Source: Corynebacterium accolens
Lineage (GTDB): Bacteria; Actinomycetota; Actinomycetes; Mycobacteriales; Mycobacteriaceae
Assembly: GCF_023520795.1 (NCBI RefSeq)
Contig: NZ_CP046605.1
Location: 2,277,438 to 2,341,437, forward strand
Direction of reading: 5' to 3'
DNA length: 64,000 bases
This document shows positions 54,217-64,000 of this stretch, one piece after another (the first letter of the stretch is position 1; every line of letters begins with the position of its first letter). The notes under the pieces are model-generated. The model was not told where the DNA came from. It did not search any database and saw only the letters and a program-made list of their open reading frames with translations. The translations under genes and the position numbers were made by a program.

Positions 54217-56076
54217 ATGATCCTGCTCATTGATAATTACGACTCGTACACGTTTAACCTCGCGCACCTCATCGCAGAGGTCTCTGGAACCGAGCCCCTC
54301 GTCGTTCCAGCGGGCGAGGCCGCCGGCATCCCAGAGCACGTGCGCGCCGGCGAGTTCAGCCACGTGGTTATCTCCCCTGGTCCAGGGACCCCGGAGGAAG
54401 ACAACGACTTTGGCATGTCCCGGCGCGTTATCGAGGCGGCCGCCGCAGCGCGAATTCCCCTGCTCGGCGTCTGCCTTGGCCACCAGGGATTGGCGATGCT
54501 CGCCGGTGCCCGCATACGCCGCGCGCCCGAACCGCGCCACGGCTTCGTATCCACCATCAGCCACTCCGGCGAGGGAATTTTCGCCACCATCCCGCAGGAT
54601 TTTCAGGCGGTGCGCTACCACTCGCTGCACATTGAGCCCGCCCCCGGCATCACCGTGCACGCCCGCAGCGAGGACGGCACCGTCCAGGCCCTCAAAGTCG
54701 ATGGCCTGCCGCATTGGGGCGTGCAATTCCACCCCGAATCGGTACTCACCCAGCACGGCGCGACCCTGCTGCGCAATTTCCTCGGCGGTTTTCGCCTGCT
54801 CCACCGCGAGGTCCCCGGCGCGATTGACTGCCCACGGGTCTTCGCGGCGCTGCAGGCAGACGGCAACGACGCCTTCTTCTTGGACTCCGCCGACGCGCGC
54901 GGGCGCTATAGCATTCTTGGCGATGCCACCGGTCCGCTTAGCCGCTCCTTTCGCTACCGGCTTGGCGATGCCCCCGATATCCTCACCACCCTCGAGCGCG
55001 AGCTATCCACGCAGGTCTTTGACGCGCCGGATTTACCGTTTACCGGCGGGGTAATCGGTTACTTGGGCTACGGATGCGCGCAGCTTACCTTGCCCATCCA
55101 GCTGCGCCACCGCTCGCCGTATCCCGATGCCTACTTCATCCGGCCGCAGTCCTTCCTCATCTACGACCACCACCGGCAGGTGACCCACCTGTGCTGCCTC
55201 GACGGCGACGGTGCCCAGCGCCTGCTTGACCGCCTGGAAAGCGCCGTGCACAGCGCGCAACAGGAGGAAAGCGAGGGTGGTGGCGGGGCATCGGCAAGCG
55301 CGGGCGCCTGGCGCACCACCGACTACCTGGACCGAATCCAGCGCGCCCAAGAGCTTTTGCACGCCGGGGAAAGCTACGAGGTCTGCCTGACCGATACCTA
55401 TACCGCGCAGGCCACCGGCGATATTTATACAGCGCTGCGCCGGCACAACCCAGCACCGTACGCGGCGCATCTGGTATTCGACGGCGTGGAAATCTGCAGC
55501 GCCTCGCCAGAGCGCTTCCTCAGCGTGCGCGATAACCGCGTCGAGGCCAAGCCCATCAAGGGCACCATTCCAGCCCACCAGGACCCCTCCCTGCTTCGCG
55601 ACGACCCCAAGACCCGCGCCGAAAACCTTATGATCGTGGACCTTTTGCGCAACGATTTATCCCGCGTGTGCGAGCCCGGCACCGTGCGCGTTCCAGGGCT
55701 GATGAACGTGGAAAGCTACGCCACCGTGCACCAGCTCGTCTCCACGATTACCGGCCAGCTGCGCCCCGGCACCACCGCGCTCGATGCCATCCGCGCCGCC
55801 TTCCCGCCCGGCTCCATGACCGGCGCGCCGAAGCTGCGCACCTGCGAGATTATCGATGCCCTCGAGGCAGGACCCCGCGGCGTCTATTCCGGCATCGTGG
55901 GCTACCTCGGCTATTCCGGCGAGGCGGATTTCAGCGTGGTGATCCGCACCGCGGTGCGCGCGGCTAACGAGGTCACCGTCGGTGCCGGCGGCGCCATCGT
56001 CCTCGATTCCGATCCCGCAGCCGAGCTGGCCGAAAGAAACCTCAAGGCCCAATCGGTACTCGGGGCGTGGTCATGA
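54217..56076 (+). CDS. pabAB: Aminodeoxychorismate synthase, fused glutaminase and synthase
   Basis: Makes 4-amino-4-deoxychorismate from chorismate and glutamine, the first step to p-aminobenzoate and folate. The 619-residue fusion has a type I glutamine amidotransferase at 1-200 (LLIDNYDSYTFNL, GVCLGHQGLAML with the nucleophilic cysteine, WGVQFHPES) and a chorismate-binding domain at about 220-619 (ASPERFLS, EAKPIKGTIP, PPGSMTGAPKLRTCEII). I start it at ATG 54217 (MILLIDNYDSYTF), because the longer frame from 54136 has no site. The order PabA-PabB rather than TrpE is supported by the PIKGT motif with Lys. It overlaps pabC. Confidence 0.93.
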   Translation: MILLIDNYDSYTFNLAHLIAEVSGTEPLVVPAGEAAGIPEHVRAGEFSHVVISPGPGTPEEDNDFGMSRRVIEAAAAARIPLLGVCLGHQGLAMLAGARIRRAPEPRHGFVSTISHSGEGIFATIPQDFQAVRYHSLHIEPAPGITVHARSEDGTVQALKVDGLPHWGVQFHPESVLTQHGATLLRNFLGGFRLLHREVPGAIDCPRVFAALQADGNDAFFLDSADARGRYSILGDATGPLSRSFRYRLGDAPDILTTLERELSTQVFDAPDLPFTGGVIGYLGYGCAQLTLPIQLRHRSPYPDAYFIRPQSFLIYDHHRQVTHLCCLDGDGAQRLLDRLESAVHSAQQEESEGGGGASASAGAWRTTDYLDRIQRAQELLHAGESYEVCLTDTYTAQATGDIYTALRRHNPAPYAAHLVFDGVEICSASPERFLSVRDNRVEAKPIKGTIPAHQDPSLLRDDPKTRAENLMIVDLLRNDLSRVCEPGTVRVPGLMNVESYATVHQLVSTITGQLRPGTTALDAIRAAFPPGSMTGAPKLRTCEIIDALEAGPRGVYSGIVGYLGYSGEADFSVVIRTAVRAANEVTVGAGGAIVLDSDPAAELAERNLKAQSVLGAWS

Positions 56077-56825
56077 GCTCCTATATCTGGCGCGACGGCG
56101 CCTTTATCCCCTGCACCCCACCAACCGCTTCCTGCACCGTGGCCGATTCCTGGCGCCATTCGCAAGGCCGCACGCACGGCCTCCAGCTCCACCTGAAGCG
56201 CTTCGAATCCGTGGCTGGAGCCTTGCCCGCCGGCTTCGTCCCCGCCATGCTGGAGCTGCTTTCAGGCGGCGAGCTCTTCCCCCGCATCGCCCTCATAGCC
56301 GACGAGCTTTACCTCGATATCCGGCCTGCCCCGGCTCCGCGCGCCCACACGCGCCTTACTTATACACAGGCCCCCGATCCCCGAGTGCGGCCTCTAGTCA
56401 AAGGCCCGGACCTGCCCGCCCTGGCCGCCTACCGCGAGCAGTATCAGGTAAGCGGCACCGATGACACCGCGATTGTCGATGCCCACGGCGCTATCGCAGA
56501 AATCACCACCGGCGCGCTCATCGCCTGGGACGGCGACACCCTCCTGCTTCCTACCGGCGTGCGCCTGCCCAGCGTGACCCTGCGCCAGGTCCTGCACCGC
56601 TGCAATGACGCAGGACTTTCCACCGTTCAGCGCCCGTTGACCCCGGCACTCGCTGCGGAATGCCCTCTATGGTTTATCAACTCACTGCACGGCATCAGCC
56701 CTGTCAGCTCTATGCACACACCACACGGCACCATCACTCCGCCACCGCACCCAGAGGCCGCCAGCTGGCAAAACTGGTGGTGGCAGGGTTTTAGCACCGA
56801 AACTATGGGTGAACACTACACATAA
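56073..56825 (+). CDS. pabC: Aminodeoxychorismate lyase (class IV aminotransferase family)
   Basis: Splits aminodeoxychorismate into p-aminobenzoate and pyruvate, using PLP. The 250-residue protein begins at ATG 56073, overlapping the pabAB stop by 4 bp (a GTG at 56067 is an alternative). Class IV signs are HGLQLHLKRFE, the likely PLP lysine in RPLVKGPDLPALAAYREQ, IAEITTGALIAWDGDTLLLPTG and RLPSVTLRQVL. Position behind pabAB settles the function better than sequence. Its C-terminus is rich in Trp. A hairpin follows its stop directly. Confidence 0.85.
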   Translation: MSSYIWRDGAFIPCTPPTASCTVADSWRHSQGRTHGLQLHLKRFESVAGALPAGFVPAMLELLSGGELFPRIALIADELYLDIRPAPAPRAHTRLTYTQAPDPRVRPLVKGPDLPALAAYREQYQVSGTDDTAIVDAHGAIAEITTGALIAWDGDTLLLPTGVRLPSVTLRQVLHRCNDAGLSTVQRPLTPALAAECPLWFINSLHGISPVSSMHTPHGTITPPPHPEAASWQNWWWQGFSTETMGEHYT

Positions 56826-56888
56826 CACTCAACACAACACTCAACATGTGCAGTGTTGTGTTGAGTGTTGGGTGTTGTGTTGAGTGTT
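56824..56888. terminator. Triple-armed repeat hairpin between convergent genes
   Basis: AACACTCAACACAACACT (56824-56841) pairs perfectly with AGTGTTGTGTTGAGTGTT (56852-56869) around a 10-base loop. A third near-copy of the second arm follows at 56870-56888. Neither side has a T-run, but it lies between the convergent pabC and esterase genes, so a role as transcription barrier is likely. The extra arm could form alternative stems. Confidence 0.6.
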
Positions 56889-56927
56889 CACGCCGAGATT
56901 TCTATTAGCTCGGGCAGATCGCGGCCT

Positions 56928-57857
56928 TTAGCCTCGGCCCCGCAGCGCACGCTTTAATTCGCTGCCGATAATGGTGCGCGCAATCAACGCATCCGAAATA
57001 ATCCCGCCCATCTGGACGAACGGATGAACTTGGCCTTTAAATTCGATCGAGCTCACTACATTTCCCGCATTGAGCATTCGCTCAACGTAGTCACTTACCT
57101 CAGAGACCAACGGATCAAGCTCACCGGTAATCACCGTCGCTGGAGGTAGCCCCACCAGATCGCCATTCCTGCCGGGTGACATACGGATATCCGTGCGGTC
57201 TGCGGTGCCCGCGTAAGAATCATAAAAATAGTTAAGGCGCCGCCGGGTGAGGTAGTAGCCGTCACTAAAATCCGAATGGGATTGCGTGTCAAAGGTGGAT
57301 AAATCCATGACGGGATAGATCAACACTTGATGAGCCAGCTTATCGCGCAGTTCTTGTGCAATCACCGCTGCGATATTGCCGCCCGCGCTGTCTCCGCCCA
57401 CGGCAACGCGCGTTGGATCGATGCCAATCCCCAGTTCTCCTTGTAACACCCCGTCTACTACTGCACGGCAATCATCTAGTGGTGCTGGGAAGGGGTGTTC
57501 CGGTGCACGGCGATAGTGCACGCTGATACAGATGATTCCCGCTTCTGCGGCAATGTCCCGCACGGTTGTATCCGTGGTCTCTAAATCCCCCAGCACCCAG
57601 CCGCCGCCGTGGAAGAAGATGAAGGCAGGCTCTGCTGGCTGGGCATCGGAAAGCGCGGGCTCCTGTGGTATATAAACCCGCACCGTGACACCGCGCACCG
57701 AGGTCTCGTACACGGAAGCCATCGGGGTTTTCTTGCCCCAAGCCGCTGCCGTCTTCTGCTGGGCGGCGCGGTTTTCTTCAGGGGTGCGCGTGTCCAGCTG
57801 CGAGGCATCCCTGTTCAGCTCGAGGAATTTTTGGGCTTCGGGCTGAATAAACACCAT
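56928..57857 (-). CDS. Esterase/lipase of the hormone-sensitive lipase family
   Basis: A 309-residue cytoplasmic alpha/beta hydrolase. It has the oxyanion motif FFHGGGWVLGD, the nucleophile GGDSAGGNIAAV, the acid in GELDPLVSEV and the histidine in GQVHPFVQMGG, in the order of HSL-type carboxylesterases. No signal peptide. Its natural ester is unknown; short acyl esters are the usual substrate of the family. Monocistronic, leftward. Confidence 0.9.
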   Translation of the reverse strand: MVFIQPEAQKFLELNRDASQLDTRTPEENRAAQQKTAAAWGKKTPMASVYETSVRGVTVRVYIPQEPALSDAQPAEPAFIFFHGGGWVLGDLETTDTTVRDIAAEAGIICISVHYRRAPEHPFPAPLDDCRAVVDGVLQGELGIGIDPTRVAVGGDSAGGNIAAVIAQELRDKLAHQVLIYPVMDLSTFDTQSHSDFSDGYYLTRRRLNYFYDSYAGTADRTDIRMSPGRNGDLVGLPPATVITGELDPLVSEVSDYVERMLNAGNVVSSIEFKGQVHPFVQMGGIISDALIARTIIGSELKRALRGRG

Positions 57858-57883
57858 AAAAATACTTTCCAGTACTGCACCTA

Positions 57884-58096
57884 TTAAGCGATGCGAGCAC
57901 TCATCATAGCTGGGTTGGATAGCGGAAAGGCCCGCCGGGTGTTCCGGCAGGCCTTCTTTGCTTGCTGCTTTTTCTTATCGGGAATGCGCGTTGCGCGGCT
58001 GCGCAGTTTCAAATGCTCCTGGAGCCGCTCCGGGGACATCTTCCACATGCTGCGGTCCGCGTGCCCGGGCTTGGTGTATTTCTTGCGTTGAGCCAT
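57884..58096 (-). CDS. Small basic protein
   Basis: A 70-residue protein, very rich in Lys and Arg (MAQRKKYTKPGHADRSMWKMS at the start), with an excellent ribosome binding site (TTAGGAGGTGA). It has no recognisable domain; a nucleic-acid-binding role is a guess from charge. The last 20 codons overlap a GC hairpin (57926-57950), so either the terminator lies within the gene or the true stop is reached through a frameshift. Similar short basic proteins occur in other corynebacteria at this position. Confidence 0.6.
   Translation of the reverse strand: MAQRKKYTKPGHADRSMWKMSPERLQEHLKLRSRATRIPDKKKQQAKKACRNTRRAFPLSNPAMMSARIA
57926..57955 (-). terminator. GC-rich hairpin inside the 3' end of the small basic protein gene
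   Basis: GGCCTGCCGG and CCGGCGGGCC pair with a short loop, and TTTCC follows on the minus strand. It reads as a Rho-independent terminator, but it lies before the stop of the frame from 58096. Confidence 0.45.
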
Positions 58097-58158
58097 GCCG
58101 TCACCTCCTAACCTGTGAGGTGACTAAGCATAGCGTGCCCAGGGCGGATTAGCAGCTC

Positions 58159-59415
<1,257 letters not shown>

Positions 59416-59513
59416 TCACAGTTGTCACACTCGTAGCATCACTATCAACTGTTAACTTTTGGCAACCGTTTTTACAGCTACATCGGCACCTAACTCAACC
59501 CAGGGAGAATAGA

Positions 59514-61412
59514 GTGAAGCAACGACGTCGACTAGTCCCCACGAGGTCACCGTGGACCACACCCGTCATCGCGACGGTTTCCTCCATTGCCCTCGTCATG
59601 GCGGCCGCATTCGGCGGCCAGCAGGTCCTCAAAACCCAGGACTCTGGGTCCGGCGGGCCCATCGAGGTGAAAAACGCCTCAGAAAGCTTTAGCGACGCCG
59701 ACTCCGTCGTCGTTGATGATCCCGCCGTGGCAGCGCAAGGCGATGGCGAGGGCCCGCGTGCCGTCAAGCACTTCCACCGCGACGAACCATTCAACATGTT
59801 CGCTGTGACCTGGGAGGGCAAGCGCGACGTGCACTCCTTCGTCCGCTCCAAGCAGGAGGACGGCTCCTGGAGCGAGTGGTTCGATATGGATGCCATGAAC
59901 TACGGCGATGGCAAGAACGGTACCGAGCTTATTTACGTGGGCGATACCAACGATGTGCAGGTATCCATGGCCAATGTGGACCTCGTGACCGGCTCCAACC
60001 TGGATGACGATGCTGAATTGCTCGAAAAAGCAGCCGGCGCTGCGGATGCCAACCGTGCCGCACCGCTGCCCTATAACGTCGGCGATATCGCCCCTGTAGC
60101 TGATGAGAACAACACCGACCGCACCACCGTATCGGACCTAGATGCCGTCTTCATGGACGGCAATGCCCAAGAAGGCCAAGCCATCGAACCTACTGCCACC
60201 ACCGATGGCATGCCAAAGGTAGTTTCTCGCTCCGGATGGGGCGCCGATGAATCCAAGCGCTGCCAGCAGCCCACCTACGATGACGGCATCAAGGCGATGA
60301 CGCTGCACCACACCGCGGGCTCCAATAACTACACCCCGGCACAGGCCGCCGCGCAGGTTCGCGCTGCCTACGAATACCACGCACAGAACCTGGGCTGGTG
60401 CGATATTGGATACAACGTGCTCGTGGATAAGTTCGGCACCATCTACGAAGGCCGTTACGGCGGACTCGACAAGGCCGTCCAGGGCGCCCACGTTGGTGGC
60501 TTCAACTCCCATAACTGGGGCATTTCCATGATTGGTAACTACGAAATTGCAGAACCATCACAGAAGATGCTGAACTCGGTAGCAGAAATCGCCGGATGGA
60601 AGGCCGCTATCTCCGGCATCGATCCCACCGGCACCGCTACCCTGACCTCTGGTGGCTTCGGCGGATCCAAATATGCGGCCGGCACGCAGGCAACCGTGCC
60701 TGCCTTCAGCGGACACAATGATTTCCACTACACCCAGTGCCCGGGTAGCCACACCGTGCAGCACTGGAAAGAGATCCGCGATAACACCAAGCAGAAGTAC
60801 AACGCGGTCAAGGCCGGCGGCAGCGCCGCTGCAATGAATTGGGATAAGAAGCCATCGATTAGCGGCGATCAGTCCGCCCCGGACGGGACCACCTCCTCCA
60901 TCGGAGGGGTCGATGTTCCGGTATCGACCATCCAGGCCTTGGCTGGCATCGCCGCCGCCGTCTTCGGCGTCCTGGTTGCCAACGACCGCGTGGCACAGCC
61001 GGATACTGATAAAAAGGTTGCCGGCAACCTGACCGCAGGCGATATTCCGAATATCGTCAACAAGGTTGTGCAGCTTTCTAATAATGAAGGACTCAAGGAA
61101 TCCTGGACCTCCGTCCTCAACGCCTTTGGCCCAGTCCTGGGCCTCGCCGTAGGCGGACCGAACTCCACCGATTCCGGCAAGATCATGTACCAGCTCTTCC
61201 AAAACGGCGTGGTCCTCTCCTCCAAGGACTCCGGCGCCAAGGCCCTGACCGGGGAGATTGCTAAGAAGTGGGCAGAGGGCGATAACGCCTCCAAGCTCGG
61301 CCTGCCCACGACCAACGAGATTAAGAACGGCAAGGAAATCCGCGTCCAGTTCCAGGGCGGCGAGATTGTCTACAACATGAATACCGAAAAGGTAGACATT
61401 TACACCAAATAG
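59514..61412 (+). CDS. Secreted PGRP-type N-acetylmuramoyl-L-alanine amidase with LGFP-like tail
   Basis: A 632-residue exported peptidoglycan amidase starting at GTG 59514. It has a signal or anchor segment (TPVIATVSSIALVMAAAFGG), an N-terminal domain rich in Asp, and the PGRP domain at about 235-425. SRSGWGADESKRC opens the domain, zinc ligands are in LHHTAGSNNYTP and GHNDFHYTQCPGS, and the conserved YEYHAQNLGWCDIGYNVLVDKFGTIYEGR follows. The C-terminal 130 residues contain an LGFP-like repeat (KWAEGDNASKLGLPTTNE) shared in kind with Cop1, probably an envelope anchor. Mycolata of this locus carry such a gene beside glf. Confidence 0.9.
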   Translation: MKQRRRLVPTRSPWTTPVIATVSSIALVMAAAFGGQQVLKTQDSGSGGPIEVKNASESFSDADSVVVDDPAVAAQGDGEGPRAVKHFHRDEPFNMFAVTWEGKRDVHSFVRSKQEDGSWSEWFDMDAMNYGDGKNGTELIYVGDTNDVQVSMANVDLVTGSNLDDDAELLEKAAGAADANRAAPLPYNVGDIAPVADENNTDRTTVSDLDAVFMDGNAQEGQAIEPTATTDGMPKVVSRSGWGADESKRCQQPTYDDGIKAMTLHHTAGSNNYTPAQAAAQVRAAYEYHAQNLGWCDIGYNVLVDKFGTIYEGRYGGLDKAVQGAHVGGFNSHNWGISMIGNYEIAEPSQKMLNSVAEIAGWKAAISGIDPTGTATLTSGGFGGSKYAAGTQATVPAFSGHNDFHYTQCPGSHTVQHWKEIRDNTKQKYNAVKAGGSAAAMNWDKKPSISGDQSAPDGTTSSIGGVDVPVSTIQALAGIAAAVFGVLVANDRVAQPDTDKKVAGNLTAGDIPNIVNKVVQLSNNEGLKESWTSVLNAFGPVLGLAVGGPNSTDSGKIMYQLFQNGVVLSSKDSGAKALTGEIAKKWAEGDNASKLGLPTTNEIKNGKEIRVQFQGGEIVYNMNTEKVDIYTK

Positions 61413-61434
61413 TCTCGCCCATGGAGAAGGGGCG

Positions 61435-62265
61435 CTAGAACCAGCGCTCCAACACCTTCGCCACGCCCGCCTGGTGGTTGGCCACGGTGACCGCATCAGC
61501 GGCCGCCTTTACCGCCGGGAGGGCGTTTTCCATTGCCACCCCGCAGCCGGCCCAGGTGAGCATCTCAATGTCATTGGGCATATCACCAAAGGCAATGGTC
61601 TCTTCCTGCGCTATCCCATGCTGCTTGGCCAACCACTCCACGCCGCGGCGCTTGGTGACGTTGGGGGCCGCGACCTCGAGCACGCCCTCCTGCATGGAGT
61701 AGGTGATATGCGCCAGCTCCGGATCGATATGGGGAGCAATCAAGTCATAGAGTTCCGGTGCGGAATAATCCGTGTTCCGGATAAGCAGTTTGACCACCGG
61801 CTGTGCCACCAGCTCGCCCACGCTGACCACGCCAAAACCCTCAAAGAGGGCATTTTCTGAGTAGCGAGGATCGACCACGAAAAGCTCCTCGGGGGCATCG
61901 GCAAGCGAACCGCCCGCGCGTTCCGCGCCAAAGCCGACGGTACCGAGGACGCGCTGGGCTACCGTCACCACCTCTTCTAGCGCGTCTGGGTACAGCTCGC
62001 GCGCGGATAAGACGCGGTCCTCCGCGGAATCATAGAGCACCGCCCCATTTGAGGTCACGCATACCGGGCGCACCGTGAGCTGCTCCAGCACCGGCTCTAT
62101 CCAGCGAAAGGGCCTGCCGGTGGATAACGCAAAATAAGCACCCTGCTGCACCGCCCGCGCCACTGCGTCGCGGTTGCGACGCGGGACGCGATGATTGCGG
62201 TCCAACAGGGTGCCGTCAATATCGCTCGCGATGAGCCGAGGGGCCCGGGTAGGGAAAGTATCCAT
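61435..62265 (-). CDS. HAD-superfamily (Cof-type) hydrolase
   Basis: A 276-residue phosphatase of the HAD IIB/Cof group. Motif I is IASDIDGTLLDRNHRVP, motif II STGRPF, motif III includes VTKRRGVEWLAKQHGI, and motif IV FGDMPNDIEMLTWAGCGVAMENA. Substrate unknown; sugar phosphates and flavin phosphates are typical of this group. It lies 22 bp upstream of the glpK stop on the same strand and is probably transcribed with glpFK. Confidence 0.88.
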   Translation of the reverse strand: MDTFPTRAPRLIASDIDGTLLDRNHRVPRRNRDAVARAVQQGAYFALSTGRPFRWIEPVLEQLTVRPVCVTSNGAVLYDSAEDRVLSARELYPDALEEVVTVAQRVLGTVGFGAERAGGSLADAPEELFVVDPRYSENALFEGFGVVSVGELVAQPVVKLLIRNTDYSAPELYDLIAPHIDPELAHITYSMQEGVLEVAAPNVTKRRGVEWLAKQHGIAQEETIAFGDMPNDIEMLTWAGCGVAMENALPAVKAAADAVTVANHQAGVAKVLERWF

Positions 62266-62287
62266 ACCCGCGAGTTTACTTCAGGAT

Positions 62288-63835
62288 TTAGAAGTCCATC
62301 TCATCCTCATCGGAGTCTTCCCAGTTCAAGGAACGCTTGATAGCGCGCTTCCATTCACCGTAGAGGTAGTCCACCTCTTCTTGCTCCATCTTGGGCTTGA
62401 ATACGGTGAGGTCACCGCGCTGGGTATCCAGGATGCTGAGGTCCTCCCAGAAGCCATTGTCCAAGCCGGCAGCAACAGCGGCGCCGGTTGCGGTGGTCTC
62501 AATGTTCTTCGGGCGGTGCACCTCCACGCCCAGGATGTCAGACTGGAACTGCATGAGTAGCTCGTTGGTGGTCATGCCGCCATCCACGCGCAGCTCGGTG
62601 ATCTCCACGCCGGAGTCCGCCACCATGGCATCCGCCACATCGCGGGTCTGGTAAGCGGTTGCCTCGAGGACGGCGCGTGCCAGGTGTCCACGGTTGGCAA
62701 AGCGGGTCAGGCCGACGATGACGCCGCGGGCATCGGAACGCCAGTGCGGAGCGAAGAGACCAGAGAACGCTGGGACGATGTACACGCCACCGTTGTCCTT
62801 GGTCTCGCGTGCCAGGTTCTCGATGGCAGAGGAGTTGGGGATGAGCTGCAGGTTATCGCGCAGCCACTGCACGAGGGAGCCACCCATGGAAACGGAGCCT
62901 TCCAGTGCGTACACGGGGCGCTCGCCCTCGCGCTGGAAGCAGACGGTGGTCAGCAGGCCGTTTTCGGAGAACTTCGGGGTGGTACCGGTGTTCAGCAGCA
63001 GGAAGAGGCCGGTGCCGTAGGTGTTCTTGGCCGAACCCGCGCGGAAGCAGCCCTGGCCAAACATAGCGGACTGCTGGTCACCCAAGATGGCGCGAATGGG
63101 AACGCCGGCGAGGGAACCGCGCTCGCGGACGGTGCGGAAATCACCCAGAGACGGGCGAATCTCCGGCAGCATGGACATCGGAATGCCCATTTCCTTGCAC
63201 AGATCTTCGTCCCACTCCAGCTTTTCGATGTCCATGAGCAGCGTACGCGAAGCGTTGGTCACGTCCGTTGCGTGCAGCGCTTCCTTGTCGCCGTCGCCCT
63301 CGGCACCGCCGGTCAGGTTCCACAGCAGCCAGGAGTCAATGGTGCCGAAGAGCAGCTCGCCCTTTTCGGCGCGCTCGCGGACACCATCAACATTATCGAG
63401 GATCCACTTGACCTTCGGGCCAGCTGGGTAGGAGTTGATCAGCAGGCCGGTGCGGCGGCGCCACTTATCCGGGCCCTCTTCACCTGCCAGTTCCTTACAG
63501 ATGGCGGAGGTGCGGGTGTCCTGCCAGACGATGGCGTTGTAGACGGGCTCACCAGTGTTCTTATCCCACACCACGGTGGTTTCGCGCTGGTTGGTGATAC
63601 CGACGGAGTCGATATCTTCTACTGTTATATCGCCATTGGCCAAAGCCTCCCCCACAGCACGGCGGGTGTTGCTCCAGATCTCCTGCGGGTCGTGTTCTAC
63701 CCAGCCCTTTTCTGGGAAGATCTGCTCGTGCTCGAGCTGGCCCACGGATACCTGATCGCCATCGTGGTTGAAGATGATGCAGCGGGTTGAGGTGGTTCCT
63801 TGGTCAATAGCTGCGACGTATTTCTTATCACTCAT
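62288..63835 (-). CDS. glpK: Glycerol kinase
   Basis: Phosphorylates glycerol to sn-glycerol 3-phosphate. The 515-residue FGGY-family enzyme has [19 protein letters not shown] at the N-terminus, the [20 protein letters not shown] segment, the [15 protein letters not shown] loop and [23 protein letters not shown]. It has a purine-rich site (AGGAGAAA) before the ATG at 63835. The channel gene glpF lies just upstream. Confidence 0.96.
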   Translation of the reverse strand: MSDKKYVAAIDQGTTSTRCIIFNHDGDQVSVGQLEHEQIFPEKGWVEHDPQEIWSNTRRAVGEALANGDITVEDIDSVGITNQRETTVVWDKNTGEPVYNAIVWQDTRTSAICKELAGEEGPDKWRRRTGLLINSYPAGPKVKWILDNVDGVRERAEKGELLFGTIDSWLLWNLTGGAEGDGDKEALHATDVTNASRTLLMDIEKLEWDEDLCKEMGIPMSMLPEIRPSLGDFRTVRERGSLAGVPIRAILGDQQSAMFGQGCFRAGSAKNTYGTGLFLLLNTGTTPKFSENGLLTTVCFQREGERPVYALEGSVSMGGSLVQWLRDNLQLIPNSSAIENLARETKDNGGVYIVPAFSGLFAPHWRSDARGVIVGLTRFANRGHLARAVLEATAYQTRDVADAMVADSGVEITELRVDGGMTTNELLMQFQSDILGVEVHRPKNIETTATGAAVAAGLDNGFWEDLSILDTQRGDLTVFKPKMEQEEVDYLYGEWKRAIKRSLNWEDSDEDEMDF

Positions 63836-63865
63836 GTGTCTAATTTCTCCTGTATAGGGGGTGGA

Positions 63866-64000
63866 TTAAAGCGCAATGGACAATAGGCCAACGGCAACGG
63901 CCGAAAGCAGCGGGCCAACAATCGGCACCCATGCATAGCCCCAGTTAGCGCTGCCCTTGTCCTTAATGGGAAGGACGAAGGCGTACATCAAACGCGGTCC
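63866..64000 (-). CDS. glpF: Glycerol uptake facilitator (aquaporin family), C-terminal end
   Basis: The minus frame gives 44 residues (ending in WGYAWVPIVGPLLSAAVAVGLL and stop TAA at 63866-63868). They match the last membrane segment and tail of MIP-family glycerol facilitators, where WVPIxGPxxGxxxG is typical. The gene runs off the right edge of the window. Adjacent glpK confirms the assignment. Confidence 0.85.
   Translation of the reverse strand, partial: GPRLMYAFVLPIKDKGSANWGYAWVPIVGPLLSAVAVGLLSIAL

Noticed and set aside
54052-54804. Long open minus frame extending the phosphatase-like gene upstream to 54804
   Set aside because: It runs antisense to pabAB, lacks a ribosome binding site and has no family sequence. 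The good start with a site is at 54051.

Overview
The window is a chromosomal segment of a Corynebacterium. The evidence is a complete mycolic-acid and arabinogalactan locus: accD3, pks13, fadD32, a cutinase-like hydrolase, two corynomycolyltransferases, aftB, a UbiA-type decaprenyl-phosphate phosphoribosyltransferase with its PAP2 partner, glfT2 and glf. GTP-dependent pck, trmB, an MmpL-type exporter and the usual order of the C. glutamicum cg3169-cg3198 region fit the same genus. The species cannot be fixed by eye. The combination of arginine deiminase, an ascorbate-type PTS and a sialic-acid cluster suggests a host-associated species.

Layout. (1) 1-5000: the 3' end of arcA, an HAAAP-type amino acid permease, the remnant of a nucleoside hydrolase, and an ascorbate-family PTS (UlaA plus a UlaC-UlaB fusion) read leftward. 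(2) 5011-9781: two leftward accessory genes, a Fic-domain protein with a C-terminal winged helix, and a 1118-residue protein joining a DnaQ-like exonuclease, a BRCT domain and a sigma-region-4-like helix-turn-helix. (3) 9940-12635: nested IS3-family elements. (4) 12900-20730: a complete sialic acid and amino-sugar catabolic cluster (nanA, nanK, nanE, divergent GntR regulator, SSS-family transporter, nagA, nagB) with a palindromic operator shared by the two transcription units. (5) 20799-23245: decayed ISL3 and IS3 copies and a 24-bp tandem repeat. The sialic acid cluster therefore sits between two related IS3 elements in inverted orientation.

(6) 23311-30615: pck read leftward, then trmB, a NYN-domain protein, an MmpL-family exporter, a flippase-like membrane protein and a DUF3054 protein as one rightward operon. 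(7) 30847-35052: an accessory patch with a secreted lipase, two YbjN-like proteins, an unknown protein, a small membrane protein, an internally deleted IS remnant and a 35-codon hydrophobic peptide gene. (8) 35114-53321: the mycomembrane and arabinogalactan locus, all leftward. Corynomycolate is made by FadD32, Pks13 and AccD3, moved by MmpL-type transport and transferred to trehalose and arabinogalactan by the Cop1/Cmt proteins. DPA is made by the UbiA/PAP2 pair, galactan by Glf/GlfT2, and AftB adds terminal arabinose. (9) 53464-64000: a degenerate LMW-phosphatase-like protein, pabAB and pabC for folate synthesis, an HSL-family esterase, a small basic protein, glf, a secreted PGRP-type amidase, an HAD hydrolase, glpK and the 3' end of glpF.

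Most of the window is ordinary core genome. The most interesting parts are the IS-bracketed sialic acid island with its operator pair, the exonuclease-BRCT-sigma4 composite next to the Fic gene, the nucleoside hydrolase relic, the catalytically dead phosphatase-like protein, and small features (peptide gene, repeats, hairpins) that ordinary annotation would miss. I did not find a CRISPR array, rRNA or a convincing tRNA.
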